Positions 9,257 to 17,893 of a stretch of 64,000 bases of DNA are shown here, piece after piece; the stretch's first letter is position 1, and each line of letters begins with the position of its first letter. The stretch comes from Desulfamplus sp964425195 (GTDB taxonomy: Bacteria > Desulfobacterota > Desulfobacteria > Desulfobacterales > Desulfobacteraceae). The translations under genes were made by a program, and so were the position numbers. Below the pieces are notes generated by a model. That model was not told the DNA's origin, did no database searches, and saw only the letters and a program-made list of their open reading frames with translations. The DNA lies in contig CAYRLG010000014.1 of NCBI GenBank assembly GCA_964425195.1, positions 1-64,000 of the forward strand. Direction: 5' to 3'.

Positions 9257-11094
9257 ATGAAAGGATTTTTTCAACGATTTATTATTATTGATGTTACCAA
9301 TCAGGAGTTCTCTGTTCAGCCAATAGATGAGCTGATATTAAAACAGTATCTTGGTGGTAAAGGTCTTGCTACCCATCTTTTGATGGAGCACAACCCGCCA
9401 ACAGTGGATCCTCTGTCACCGGACAACCATTTTATAATAGCTCTTGGACCGGTAACTGACAGCAGAGTTTATGGTAGCTGCCGTTATGGTATATTCAGCA
9501 AATCTCCTCTTACAGGTTTTTATGCAGAGTCTTACTCAGGAGGAAAAGTTGCTGTTTCAATGAGTCGGACAGGCTACGATATAATCATGATTAAAGGTGC
9601 AGCTCAAACTCCTATGTGGCTTGAGATTTCTGATAAAGAAGTAAAATTTCACAATGCCGATGATCTTTGGGGAATGGAGACATATCAAACAGAAGATATC
9701 GTTAAAGAGCGTTGTGGAGTTAAAGGGTGTGGAGCTATGGTAATAGGACCTGCTGGTGAAAATTTAGTAAAATTTGCAGTAGTGGAAAATGACTACTGGA
9801 GATCTGCAGGGCGAACTGGAATGGGTGCTGTGCTTGGCTCTAAAAAGATCAAGGCTCTTGTTTTTCACGGAAGCTCAAAAAGAGAGTTCCATGATCCGTT
9901 GCGCATCAAAAGTTATTCAGAAAATATGCTTCAAGAGCTTAAAGGACATGCAGTAACCAATGTTTATAGAACTCAAGGCACCCCTGTTATGGTTGCTGCT
10001 CTTAACAATGCTGGAGCTTTTCCAACAAAATATTGGTCAAAAGGGACTTGTGAACATTGGGAAAAGATAAATTCTAAGAGCATGAATGAAAAACTTGATG
10101 TAAAACCCAAATCTTGTATGACCTGTTTTATGGGTTGTGGTAAACTATCCACTGTCAAAGAGGGGCAACATAAAGGTCTTAAACTTGAAGGTCCTGAATA
10201 CGAGACTATTTACTCATTTGGTGGGCTTTGTATGATCGACTCAATTGAAGATATTGCATACCTAAACGATATCTGCGATCGTTTAGGTATGGATACCATG
10301 AGTGCTGGCAATCTCGCTGCTCTTGCTATTGAGGCATCAATTCAAGGAAAAATTGCTGATAAACTCCATTATGGAGATGCCGAGCTTGTAGCTGATTTAT
10401 TGTACAAAACAGCAAGGCGTGAACTAGAAATATATCGACATTCTAAAAGCAGATTTAAACAGAACAGAATTATACACAANNNNNNNNNNACAAAACAGCA
10501 AGGCGTGAAGGGCTTGGTGGACTTATTGCCGATGGTATTAAAGCTGCAAGTACAGAACTTGGCATGGAAGATCAGGCGGTTCATGTAAAAGGGCTTGAGC
10601 CGGCTGGTTATGATCCAAGGGCGTTAAAAGGTATGGGGCTTGCCTATGCAGTCAGCCCAAGAGGGGCTTGTCACCTTCGTAGCACTTTTTATAAACCAGA
10701 ATTAAGTGGTGTTATCCCCCCTGATCAGATTGAAGATAAAGCAGAGCTTTTCATCGACTTTGAGGATAGATGTACTCTTTTTGATACATTGATACTGTGC
10801 AGATTTTACAGAGATTTTTATCCATGGGCTGAACTTGCCAACATCGTTGAGATGACTACAGGTATTATCCTTTCAAAAGAGGAGCTCCAATCAGTAGCTT
10901 CTCGTGTTACAGACAACACTCGAAGATTCAATATCAGAGAAGGGCTCACTATCAAAGATGACCGTCTGCCTAAGCGTCTGCTTACTCAGAAGTTAGAAAG
11001 CGGTAAAGGAATTACTAACGAGCAGATGGAGTATTTAGTTAAGGATTATTACAGGCTTCGTGGTTGGAGTGAAGAGGGAATCCCTCTTAAGTAG
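9257..11094 (+). CDS. Aldehyde:ferredoxin oxidoreductase, interrupted by an assembly gap
   Basis: A tungsten/molybdenum bis-pterin enzyme that oxidises aldehydes to carboxylates with ferredoxin as acceptor. The N-terminal part (9257 onward) shows the family's LGGKGLATHLL and GSCRYGIFSKSPLTG segments and the iron-sulfur ligands Cys-x2-Cys-x3-Cys in SCMTCFMGCGK. The C-terminal part (reading through 10564-11094) has the HVKGLEPAGYDPR segment and the last Cys in TLILCRF. As printed, the frame is broken by ten Ns and an 86-base interval (10424-10509). Joining base 10423 to 10510, across a 20-base duplication, restores one frame of 583 residues, the usual family length, with perfect local family sequence. 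A good ribosome binding site (CAGGAG) precedes the ATG. It probably oxidises the semialdehyde made by GabT; a broader aldehyde range is possible. Confidence 0.88.
10404..10509. other. Draft-assembly gap with 20-bp duplicated flank
   Basis: The 20 bases at 10404-10423 are repeated exactly at 10490-10509, immediately after ten Ns (10480-10489). Between them are 56 bases (10424-10479) that read as non-coding. The simplest reading is two contigs that overlap by 20 bases, the left one carrying a spurious or alternative end. A repeat element inserted in part of the population is the alternative. Confidence 0.8.
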
Positions 11095-11128
11095 AGCAGC
11101 AGCTCCAATTGAGCATATATCTATTTTT

Positions 11129-11159
11129 GTAGAGACGTATCATTGCGGTGCGTCTCTAC
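11129..11159. repeat. Dispersed palindromic repeat, copy 2
   Basis: GTAGAGACG (11129-11137) and CGTCTCTAC (11151-11159) form a perfect nine-base stem that can extend inward by wobble pairs. It lies in the 86-bp convergent gap between the aldehyde oxidoreductase and the sigma-54 activator, so it could end both transcripts. It shares its arms with the palindrome at 8725-8750. Confidence 0.65.
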
Positions 11160-11180
11160 CTCTATCTTCTCTTCTTTAAG

Positions 11181-13010
11181 TTAAGCTAAAAGATCGTATT
11201 TTTTAAGTTTTCTTGCAACAGTAGATTGATTCAAACCAAGTGCACGAGCCATAAGAGCCTGAGTTCCATGAGTCTGTAGAGCCTTCTCAAGAATACGTCT
11301 CTCAACTATCTCAACTATCTCTTTAAGAGTTTGCCCCTCCTTTTCAACTCCATTATTAATCTCCATATCTTTAATAGCAATAATAGAGCTACATACACAT
11401 TGCAACTCTGCTTTGGTAGCAGCACGTACTGATAAAGGTAGATCGTCAAATGTTATCTGTCCGTCATTTGATAGCACAACTAACCTTTCGCAAATATTTA
11501 TTAACTCTCTTACATTACCCGGATAAGAGTAGCATAAAAGTGCATCTAAAGCCTCTCTTGATAGTGTAACCATCTGTTTTTTATATCTATTACAAGATTG
11601 CTCCATAAAGTGGTGTAACATGGCAATTATGCACTCTTTTCGTTCTCTCAAAGGTGGCATAGTTATTGGTATAACGTTTAGGCGATAGTAGAGATCGCTT
11701 CTAAAGAGCTTTTTTTCCATCATCTGTTTCAAATCTCTATTAGTTGCTGCAATAATTCGTACATCAACTTTTTTTTGCGTAGTACCTCCAACTCTTGTTA
11801 TATAGCCATCTTCAAGAAACCGTAGTAACTTTACCTGCGATGCAAGAGGAAGCTCTGCAATCTCATCTAAGAAAATAACCCCTTTATCCGCCATCTCAAA
11901 CTTACCTGGTTTACCCGATGTTTTTGCTCCTGTAAAAGCACCTTTTTCATATCCAAAAAGCTCACTCTCAACAAGAGCTTCAGGAATAGAGCCACAGTTG
12001 AGCTTAATCATAGGCTCTCCACTCCTGTTTGAATATTTATGGATTAAATCTGCAATCACCCCTTTACCGGTACCAGATTCACCAAGTATTAAGATTGTTG
12101 AGTCAACGCTACCAAGTTTTACCGCCTGCTGAACTATACGCATAAACTCAGGAGTTTTGGCTATAATTTTCATTGAACGAGTCTCTTCTATCTGCATCTC
12201 CAAAAGGTCTTGCTTATATTGAGCATTTAGTGCAGCTTTCTCCTCCAACTCTCTTTGCAGTTCGCTTATCTCTGTAATATCTCGCTCGTTTACCACAACT
12301 CGAAAGAGCTTGCCATTAGGTGCAAATACAGGGTTGCCAGTAAGAAAAAGTTTTTTTCCAGTTCGTGTTTTCTGGATAAGATTAACTTTTTTCCCAGTTT
12401 TAAGAACTTCTAATGTCACAGATTGATCAATTAGCCCCTCATCAATCATATTTTGCATACTTTTTCCAACTACATCAACGGAACGGACACCTGTAAGACG
12501 TTCAGATGCAGGATTTATCCGAAGTACAATTCCATTTCCATCGCATATCCAAAGACCGTCATTGCTTGATTCAATAATGGTATCAAGTTCAATAGAGAGT
12601 TCTTGGAAGGAGTACATTCTATTGGTAACTCTCTCCATAGCAGTGACATCTTGAATAATACACATTATTCCAAGTGTCTTTTCTACATGTATAATGGGGT
12701 TAAGCATCACTGAGTAGCTGGCATTGTTCCGTTTTACAATAACATCTTTAACGGCTTTTCCTGTTTTAAGAACATTTTTAGCTAAATCGGTAAGGTCTGG
12801 AAGGGTAGGGGAGAGCATTGAGCCGGGGAATAGTTCTAATCCATCTTGGGCACGCTTATTGGAAATTATGACATTCAAATTAATATCAATCACCGCTATT
12901 CCGCTTGGTGAAGCGTTCAGAAGTGCTTTGCTAAATTTTTTCCAATCCAACCCACAAAACTTATCTTCTGTAAAATCACTTAATGATAAAAGACCAAGCT
13001 CTGATAACAT
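11181..13010 (-). CDS. Sigma-54-dependent transcriptional activator with two PAS domains
   Basis: This 609-residue cytoplasmic enhancer-binding protein has two N-terminal PAS domains (about 20-125 and 145-255), a short coiled linker, an AAA+ domain (about 285-520) and a C-terminal helix-turn-helix. The AAA+ part shows the Walker A GESGTGKG, the sigma-54 contact loop GAFTGA, the Walker B VIFLDEIAEL and the FRSDLYYRLNV stretch. The C-terminal helix-turn-helix (ALGLNQSTVARKLKKY) resembles that of TyrR-like regulators of amino-acid catabolism. There is no receiver domain, so the signal is probably sensed by the PAS domains. The gene faces the aldehyde oxidoreductase and lies downstream of the CoA-transferase genes on the same strand. 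Sigma-54 promoter matches before dctP, gabT and the CoA-transferase make these its likely targets. Confidence 0.9.
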   Translation of the reverse strand: MLSELGLLSLSDFTEDKFCGLDWKKFSKALLNASPSGIAVIDINLNVIISNKRAQDGLELFPGSMLSPTLPDLTDLAKNVLKTGKAVKDVIVKRNNASYSVMLNPIIHVEKTLGIMCIIQDVTAMERVTNRMYSFQELSIELDTIIESSNDGLWICDGNGIVLRINPASERLTGVRSVDVVGKSMQNMIDEGLIDQSVTLEVLKTGKKVNLIQKTRTGKKLFLTGNPVFAPNGKLFRVVVNERDITEISELQRELEEKAALNAQYKQDLLEMQIEETRSMKIIAKTPEFMRIVQQAVKLGSVDSTILILGESGTGKGVIADLIHKYSNRSGEPMIKLNCGSIPEALVESELFGYEKGAFTGAKTSGKPGKFEMADKGVIFLDEIAELPLASQVKLLRFLEDGYITRVGGTTQKKVDVRIIAATNRDLKQMMEKKLFRSDLYYRLNVIPITMPPLRERKECIIAMLHHFMEQSCNRYKKQMVTLSREALDALLCYSYPGNVRELINICERLVVLSNDGQITFDDLPLSVRAATKAELQCVCSSIIAIKDMEINNGVEKEGQTLKEIVEIVERRILEKALQTHGTQALMARALGLNQSTVARKLKKYDLLA

Positions 13011-13037
13011 TTTTAAATACCTTTGTTAAATTGGTGA

Positions 13038-13064
13038 TAGGGATAGAGCATTTTTCTATCCCTA
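13038..13064. terminator. Inverted repeat between the CoA-transferase genes and the activator gene
   Basis: TAGGGATAGA (13038-13047) and TCTATCCCTA (13055-13064) form a ten-base stem with a seven-base loop. On the minus strand it follows the CoA-transferase beta gene and precedes the activator gene by about 30 bases. No long T tract follows, so it may be a weak terminator or a leader hairpin of the activator mRNA. Confidence 0.45.
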
Positions 13065-13172
13065 CTATAACATACTTTAATTTATTACCATTTGAAGAAT
13101 ATTTTAAAAAAGTTTTAAGATAAAGATTCTTATTTAGAAGTTTAAGCTATATGAGTCAAGATAAGTTAAGGT

Positions 13173-13934
13173 TTAAAGAATTAGTCTTTGATGATCGCAT
13201 TTATCTCTAAGAAGCCTAAGTTCTTCTTCAGATGGAGGAATCTCCTCTTTTACTCTTGAGATATCAATCTTGAACTCCATATTTTCTAAAATCTTCTCAG
13301 GGGTAATACCAGGATATATACCTGACAAATACATCTCTTTTGTCTCATTATCAAATCTCATTACACCTAAATTGGTGATAACCATAATCGGACCACCTTC
13401 AGGAAGCCCTGCTTTTTTTCTGCCATCCGGACCGTCTAAATATCCAGGACTTGTCAGATAATCAAGTTTGTTTACAAATTTACGTTTCTCATGCTGCATG
13501 AAAATAATGGAGCGAGGCACAAAAGATGCAACATCGCACCCTCCACCGCTACCTGAAAATCTGGTTTTGGGGCTATAGTAATCACCTATTACTGTAGAGT
13601 TAAGATTGCCAAAACGATCGATCTGAGCAGCTCCTAAAATTCCTATAACATGTTTTCCAGTAATAGGATTTTGCATGGTTGCAAATGAGTCTGAAAGCCC
13701 TCCATTTGCTGAGGTTCTATACATAACCCTTGAATCTCCTACAGCAAGCGGAAGCTCTTCAAGTTGAGAGTCAATTGCACCGGTTTCAAAGAATATAACA
13801 CTTTCAGGGGCGTTGATATTTTTGGCAGCCATTGCTGCCAACATTGATATACCTGTTCCGCAAAAGACGATATCTCCGTTTTTGATCTCGCGTGCTGCAA
13901 CAATTGCCATCATCTCTTTTAATGTGTAATCCAT
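13173..13934 (-). CDS. CoA-transferase beta subunit (glutaconate CoA-transferase family)
   Basis: A 253-residue subunit of a family I CoA-transferase. The segment FFETGAID near residue 50 carries the Glu expected to form the enzyme-CoA thioester in GctB-like subunits. The GSGGGCDVAS stretch in the middle is the family's glycine-rich CoA-site motif. The C-terminal VMRFD-N-E-T region with GITPEKILENM is also typical. The alpha-subunit gene ends seven bases upstream, so the two are co-translated. The substrate is not determined: glutaconate, a branched or aromatic acid, or a short-chain acyl-CoA would fit with the ferredoxin-linked oxoacid oxidase next door. Confidence 0.85.
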   Translation of the reverse strand: MDYTLKEMMAIVAAREIKNGDIVFCGTGISMLAAMAAKNINAPESVIFFETGAIDSQLEELPLAVGDSRVMYRTSANGGLSDSFATMQNPITGKHVIGILGAAQIDRFGNLNSTVIGDYYSPKTRFSGSGGGCDVASFVPRSIIFMQHEKRKFVNKLDYLTSPGYLDGPDGRKKAGLPEGGPIMVITNLGVMRFDNETKEMYLSGIYPGITPEKILENMEFKIDISRVKEEIPPSEEELRLLRDKCDHQRLIL

Positions 13935-13940
13935 AATCTT

Positions 13941-14918
13941 TTATCTCCTATCAAGATTTGCTGCATAACCGGTTCTTGGATCAGCTTTAATTGTTTGAAG
14001 ACGCTCTTTTCCCATAAGTTTTAGCAGCTCATTATGATCATATAATCCATATATGAATCTATCAAGATACTCCTTGTGAGAGGTATCATCTTTTGCTGAA
14101 ACTGCATAATCTTTAAGATATCGGGGATCATAATCATAATAGTTATAACAGGCTGTAGGATATGCACCCCAAGGGGCATGAACAACAGCGTCAGCATGGA
14201 GAAATGGGATTTGTGTACGATCTGAGTCGATTTTAAGAGCATCGTTATCATATAGCTCTTCACAGGTGATAATTAGATGTTTTGATGATTTTGCCTGTTC
14301 AATATCGGCAAAGGATAAACCTTGAATTCTGCAATTTCCACGAAGGTCTGCTTGTTGAACATGGATAATAGTTACATCTGGATTTATGGCTGGAACTACT
14401 ACTACCTTTGAGGTGTCGCACCAGTTATTAAATGGATTGTCCATTACTTTAAGTTTATCATCTGGAAACTTATCAGAGGATTTTCTCATTTCAGATGAAA
14501 AACCCCATTTATTTATTATATCGCTTCCTAAAGATGATCTTGTAGGAAGAAAAGGGATACCCATTGCACCTGCAAGAAATCTTAATGTCATCTGATAGTT
14601 GGAGTAGTCCTCTACCTTAATAAGATTCTCCTGAACTGCTTTTTTAAATCTGATGCAAGTAGATGCAAATTTTCCACTTCCAGCGTATGCTATCTCTATA
14701 GATGATACGCACCCGCCTCCGATAAGTTCATCAACGCCATGTCCGTTTGAATGGGCATATATATGTAATCCTTTAATATTCTGTCTGATGATCTCATATA
14801 CGGCAGCCATAGGATTTCTATTAATTGTAAAGCCACCGATCGACAGATGGCAGCCATCTGTCACATATCTGCTTATGGCACTTTTAAGGTCTGTCTGTTT
14901 GTTCTGTTTTAGATTCAT
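13941..14918 (-). CDS. CoA-transferase alpha subunit (glutaconate CoA-transferase family)
   Basis: A 325-residue GctA-like subunit. It begins with the family pattern of a short helix followed by DGCHLSIGGFTINRNPMAAVYEI, in which the glycine-rich turn binds CoA. It continues with GGGCVSSIEIAYAG and the HVQQADLRGNCRIQG segment near residues 195-210 typical of this family. Its length matches the Acidaminococcus alpha subunit (about 320). It is the first gene of a two-gene operon with the beta subunit, and a candidate sigma-54 promoter lies about 100 bases upstream. Together the subunits would move CoA between an organic acid and acetyl-CoA, so activation needs no ATP. Confidence 0.85.
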   Translation of the reverse strand: MNLKQNKQTDLKSAISRYVTDGCHLSIGGFTINRNPMAAVYEIIRQNIKGLHIYAHSNGHGVDELIGGGCVSSIEIAYAGSGKFASTCIRFKKAVQENLIKVEDYSNYQMTLRFLAGAMGIPFLPTRSSLGSDIINKWGFSSEMRKSSDKFPDDKLKVMDNPFNNWCDTSKVVVVPAINPDVTIIHVQQADLRGNCRIQGLSFADIEQAKSSKHLIITCEELYDNDALKIDSDRTQIPFLHADAVVHAPWGAYPTACYNYYDYDPRYLKDYAVSAKDDTSHKEYLDRFIYGLYDHNELLKLMGKERLQTIKADPRTGYAANLDRR

Positions 14919-14953
14919 AGTTGTTCATACCTTTTAATTGTTGTAAAAGTTTA

Positions 14954-14984
14954 ACTTTTCCCTCCTTTGGCAGGAGGGAAAAGT
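14954..14984. terminator. 13-bp inverted repeat in the CoA-transferase leader
   Basis: ACTTTTCCCTCCT (14954-14966) and AGGAGGGAAAAGT (14972-14984) form a perfect stem with a five-base loop. On the minus strand it follows the 2-oxoacid oxidoreductase operon and lies between the candidate sigma-54 promoter (15016-15031) and the CoA-transferase start. It may therefore terminate read-through or act as an attenuator. A weak T-rich run (AAACTTTTAC) follows. Confidence 0.6.
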
Positions 14985-15015
14985 GAGAATAGTGTTTTTT
15001 ATGAACAACGCTAAA

Positions 15016-15031
15016 TGCAAAAACAGTTCCA
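15016..15031 (-). promoter_or_regulatory. Candidate sigma-54 promoter of the CoA-transferase operon
   Basis: The minus strand reads TGGAAC-N5-TTGCA with GG-N10-GC spacing, one mismatch in the -24 half and a perfect -12 half. It faces the CoA-transferase genes. Confidence 0.6.
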
Positions 15032-15058
15032 GTCAGTCATGTAATAGTAAGGCTTACT

Positions 15059-16354
15059 CTATATGACTGATAATTTATTTATAATCTCAATTGAAGTGTC
15101 ATACAAAGCTGGTTTAAATTTTGACTTTAAAGCAAATTGAAGCATCTCCATTGTTATACCAGCCTCTCTTGCAGCAATAAAACCTAAGGATGCTAATGCC
15201 CAATCCTGTTTTTTAATTTGATGCTCTTTAAAGTCAATTTCTACAACATTTGCGCAAGTTTCAGGAATAGAGACACTTTTCTCTTTTAGAAGCAGAGTTG
15301 ATGGCTCAAGTTTTGAAAATATCTTTTTTCTCCTCTGAACACCTTCATCACTAATTGCAATAACAACTGTAGGAGATTCAATTCCAGCGTACCCTATCTT
15401 CTCGGGTGATATGATAAGTTCACTTACAGATTGTCCTCTAAGAACTGTGATATTATAGTCATTTTTCATAGAGGCATTAAGTCCAGCTGAAATTGCTGCA
15501 TAACAGACAATATCTCCGGCAGTTACAATTCTCATACCTGCACTACCAAGAATAACGATTTCGTGGCGTTTCATCTCTTTTGGTTCAAACTGTTTTTCAA
15601 CTTTTAGAATTTGAGGAAAACGGCTTTTCTCTTCTGCAAGTTTTCGATACTGCTCTCCATATTCAGGACGTTGATTTTCTTGCACAACTCCTTCATGAGA
15701 AGGAAGAGATTGAACTATTTGGTCAATGGCTTTTGGTGTAAGTTGATTTCGTTTAGTATAGCGTCCTGTACACATTCCTAAAGTCTCTACAATCGAAAAA
15801 CCTTTATGTTTCATGGCATTACACAAAATGTCAGATAGAGCGGGATCGTGACCAGAACATCGATTTATCCATGTAGCTCCTGCACTTTTGGCAATAGCAC
15901 AGATATCAATTGGAATTTCAGCCTGATTTAGGAATTCTGAACCTACAACTGCGTCAGATGGAGTAGTTACAGAGTATTGTCCTCCTGTCATCCCAAAATT
16001 GAAATTATTAAGAATAATAAGGGTTAGATCAAGATTTTTTCTGCACGCTGCAAGAACATGGGCACCGCCAATACCAAGTCCGCCATCTCCCATTGTTACC
16101 ACTACATTAAGTTCTGGGTTGGCAAGTTTTATTCCTGCTGCATAGGTTAGTGCCCTGCCATGAAGTCCATGAACAGCATGAACATCAAAAAAAGTGTCAA
16201 AAAGACCGGAACAGCCGATATCGCTTACAAGTACAGTTTTATCTGCAGGAAGATTTAAGCTTACAAGTGCTGTATCAACAGCTTTTGTAATTCGTTCATG
16301 TGTGCAGCCAGGGCAGAAGACTGGTGGGCGTTTAGTATTAAGAAAACTATCCAT
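15059..16354 (-). CDS. 2-oxoacid:ferredoxin oxidoreductase, fused beta (TPP) and gamma subunits
   Basis: This 431-residue protein joins two subunits that are often separate. Residues 1 to about 250 are a KorB/VorA-like thiamine diphosphate domain with CPGC near the start, GDGGLGIGG and the NNFNFGMTGGQ metal/TPP site. Residues from about 262 form a gamma (catalytic) domain beginning with a glycine-rich IVILGSAGMR segment and containing the LRGQSVSE stretch. With the alpha subunit encoded immediately upstream (eight-base overlap) it would oxidatively decarboxylate a 2-oxoacid to an acyl-CoA and reduce ferredoxin. No small ferredoxin (delta) subunit is encoded nearby. Candidate substrates are 2-oxoglutarate or the oxoacids of branched or aromatic amino acids. 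Confidence 0.88.
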   Translation of the reverse strand: MDSFLNTKRPPVFCPGCTHERITKAVDTALVSLNLPADKTVLVSDIGCSGLFDTFFDVHAVHGLHGRALTYAAGIKLANPELNVVVTMGDGGLGIGGAHVLAACRKNLDLTLIILNNFNFGMTGGQYSVTTPSDAVVGSEFLNQAEIPIDICAIAKSAGATWINRCSGHDPALSDILCNAMKHKGFSIVETLGMCTGRYTKRNQLTPKAIDQIVQSLPSHEGVVQENQRPEYGEQYRKLAEEKSRFPQILKVEKQFEPKEMKRHEIVILGSAGMRIVTAGDIVCYAAISAGLNASMKNDYNITVLRGQSVSELIISPEKIGYAGIESPTVVIAISDEGVQRRKKIFSKLEPSTLLLKEKSVSIPETCANVVEIDFKEHQIKKQDWALASLGFIAAREAGITMEMLQFALKSKFKPALYDTSIEIINKLSVI

Positions 16355-17504
16355 TTTGAATCACCTCCATTATTTTTGCAGGAGTGATAAGCACTCCGTT
16401 CATCTGTCCGTAAAAGCTAATCTTTTTCTCCGGCATATTTTTGTTCTTCATATCATCTGTCAATAGAACTCTTTGAATATTTTCAACATATTGACCTAAA
16501 TTCATCTCAATCACAACAATACGTTTGTATGGTGCAGCCTTTTCACGGATAAGTTTTTGCGGAATAGGCCACAAAGTTTTAAGTGTAAGTGTTGAGACAG
16601 GTTGTCCTTGTGTTGCTAAAACTTTACAGGCATCTTCGACGGCTCTTGAAGTTACACCATAACTTATGACAAGAGTATCAGCTCCATCACGGTGATTATC
16701 CTCATAAAGAGTCAGAAGCTCTTCTGCACTTAATATTTTGTTTATAAGTCTCTCCTGATTATCCTCTATAATATTTGGATCTATTGTAATATAGCCGTCA
16801 GGTCCATGGGTTGAGGATGTTTGACGAACTAAAGTTTGTCCACCAATTGGAAGAAAATCAGGAGCAGCGTCAGGTTCAGCTTTAAATGGTACATAATTAT
16901 CATTACCACCATTATGTTGAAAATATTTTCTCTCAACAATTTCAGGAAGCGTTACAGAGTCAAGATCAACGCTCTCTCTTGTCATTCCAATCTCTTTATT
17001 TGATGCTATAAAGACAGGGCATCTTAACATCTCTGAAAAATTAAAGGCATGGACAGTAAGAAGATAGCAATCAAGAGCATCTTTTGGGGCAAGTACAACT
17101 ACTGGAACTCCGCCACTGTTGCCCCATCTTAAAAACTGAATATCGCTGTCAGCTCCACGAGTTGCAGAACCAGTTGATGGTCCAAGCCTCTGCACATCCA
17201 CGATTACCATTGGAATTTCGCTTCCTATAGCAAATGATATCTGCTCGCTGTAAAGGCTGATACCGGGACCTGATGTTGCAGTAAGAACTTTTTTCCCAGC
17301 TAATGATGCACCAATACAGTAGCCCATAGATGCAATTTCGTCCTCACCCTGAATACAGATACCACCTTTTGGAGGCAGCATAGTTAGCATGTTTGAAAAA
17401 ACTGTTGTAGCTGGTGTAATCGGATAGCCTGCAAAAAATGAGCATCCGGCAGCTATAGCCCCTCTTGCAACTGCTTCATTTCCTTCCATAAATGATAACG
17501 CCAT
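16347..17504 (-). CDS. korA: 2-oxoacid:ferredoxin oxidoreductase alpha subunit (KorA/VorB-like)
   Basis: A 385-residue alpha subunit. The N-terminus MEGNEAVARGAIAAGC and FAGYPITPAT are hallmarks of KorA-like subunits, followed by GEDEIASMGYCIGAS, TATSGPGISLYSE and QRLGPSTGSATRGADSD. The C-terminal third (from about residue 255) is the transketolase-C-like domain with NLGQY. There is no N-terminal fused gamma domain, because that domain sits on the beta subunit here. The gene overlaps the beta-gamma gene by eight bases. The 24-bp palindrome at 17567-17590 lies about 60 bases upstream and could be an operator. Substrate specificity cannot be read from the sequence. Confidence 0.88.
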   Translation of the reverse strand: MALSFMEGNEAVARGAIAAGCSFFAGYPITPATTVFSNMLTMLPPKGGICIQGEDEIASMGYCIGASLAGKKVLTATSGPGISLYSEQISFAIGSEIPMVIVDVQRLGPSTGSATRGADSDIQFLRWGNSGGVPVVVLAPKDALDCYLLTVHAFNFSEMLRCPVFIASNKEIGMTRESVDLDSVTLPEIVERKYFQHNGGNDNYVPFKAEPDAAPDFLPIGGQTLVRQTSSTHGPDGYITIDPNIIEDNQERLINKILSAEELLTLYEDNHRDGADTLVISYGVTSRAVEDACKVLATQGQPVSTLTLKTLWPIPQKLIREKAAPYKRIVVIEMNLGQYVENIQRVLLTDDMKNKNMPEKKISFYGQMNGVLITPAKIMEVIQNG

Positions 17505-17566
17505 TTTTATCTCCCAAGATAAAGTTAAAAAACTATTTTTATTTGTTTGTCACATATATATTTAGA

Positions 17567-17590
17567 ATTTGATTAAATATTTAATCAAAT
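17567..17590. promoter_or_regulatory. 24-bp perfect palindrome upstream of korA
   Basis: ATTTGATTAAAT followed directly by ATTTAATCAAAT is a perfect palindrome 63-86 bases upstream of the korA start. The outer TTGAT/ATCAA halves recall FNR/Crp boxes but are ten bases apart instead of four. It is a candidate repressor or activator site. A chance AT-rich palindrome is not excluded. Confidence 0.5.
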
Positions 17591-17756
17591 GACTACACTT
17601 GGAGTTAATTTATGTCAAGAATAATTTGTCCAGTCTTAGTCTATTATCTTTATCTTAAGATGATTGGATGATTGAATGAATAATTTGGATAAAACTTAAA
17701 AGAGAGGAGATGGAATAAGATGAAGAGAAAATATCTCTTACCCCTTAAAATCCAAA

Positions 17757-17795
17757 AAGGGTTTTGAGAATGAAATAACTATTCCCAAAACCCTT
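17757..17795 (-). terminator. Terminator of the tRNA-Leu gene
   Basis: AAGGGTTTTGGGAAT and ATTCTCAAAACCCTT (minus strand) form a 15-base stem with one mismatch, followed by a T-rich run. It lies 14 bases beyond the tRNA-Leu 3' end, as expected for a Rho-independent terminator. Confidence 0.82.
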
Positions 17796-17808
17796 GTTGT
17801 TAGCTTGA

Positions 17809-17893
17809 TGGTACCGAAGAGAAGACTTGAACTTCCACACCTTGCGGTACTAGATCCTAAGTCTAGCGTGTCTACCAATTCCACCACTTCGGC
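17809..17893 (-). tRNA. tRNA-Leu (anticodon TAG)
   Basis: The minus strand folds as an 85-base class II tRNA with encoded CCA. The acceptor GCCGAAG pairs with CTTCGGT. The D region reads GGTGGAATTGGTAGACAC. The anticodon stem CTAGA/TCTAG encloses CTTAGGA, giving anticodon TAG. A variable arm follows, then a T arm with GTTCAAG. The long variable arm and the D-loop pattern are those of tRNA-Leu. It stands alone between korA and a small membrane-protein gene. Confidence 0.95.

Noticed and set aside
10424..10588. Apparent frameshift and early stop of the aldehyde oxidoreductase
   Set aside because: It disappears when the 20-base duplicated flank is collapsed, so it is an assembly problem and not evidence of a pseudogene.
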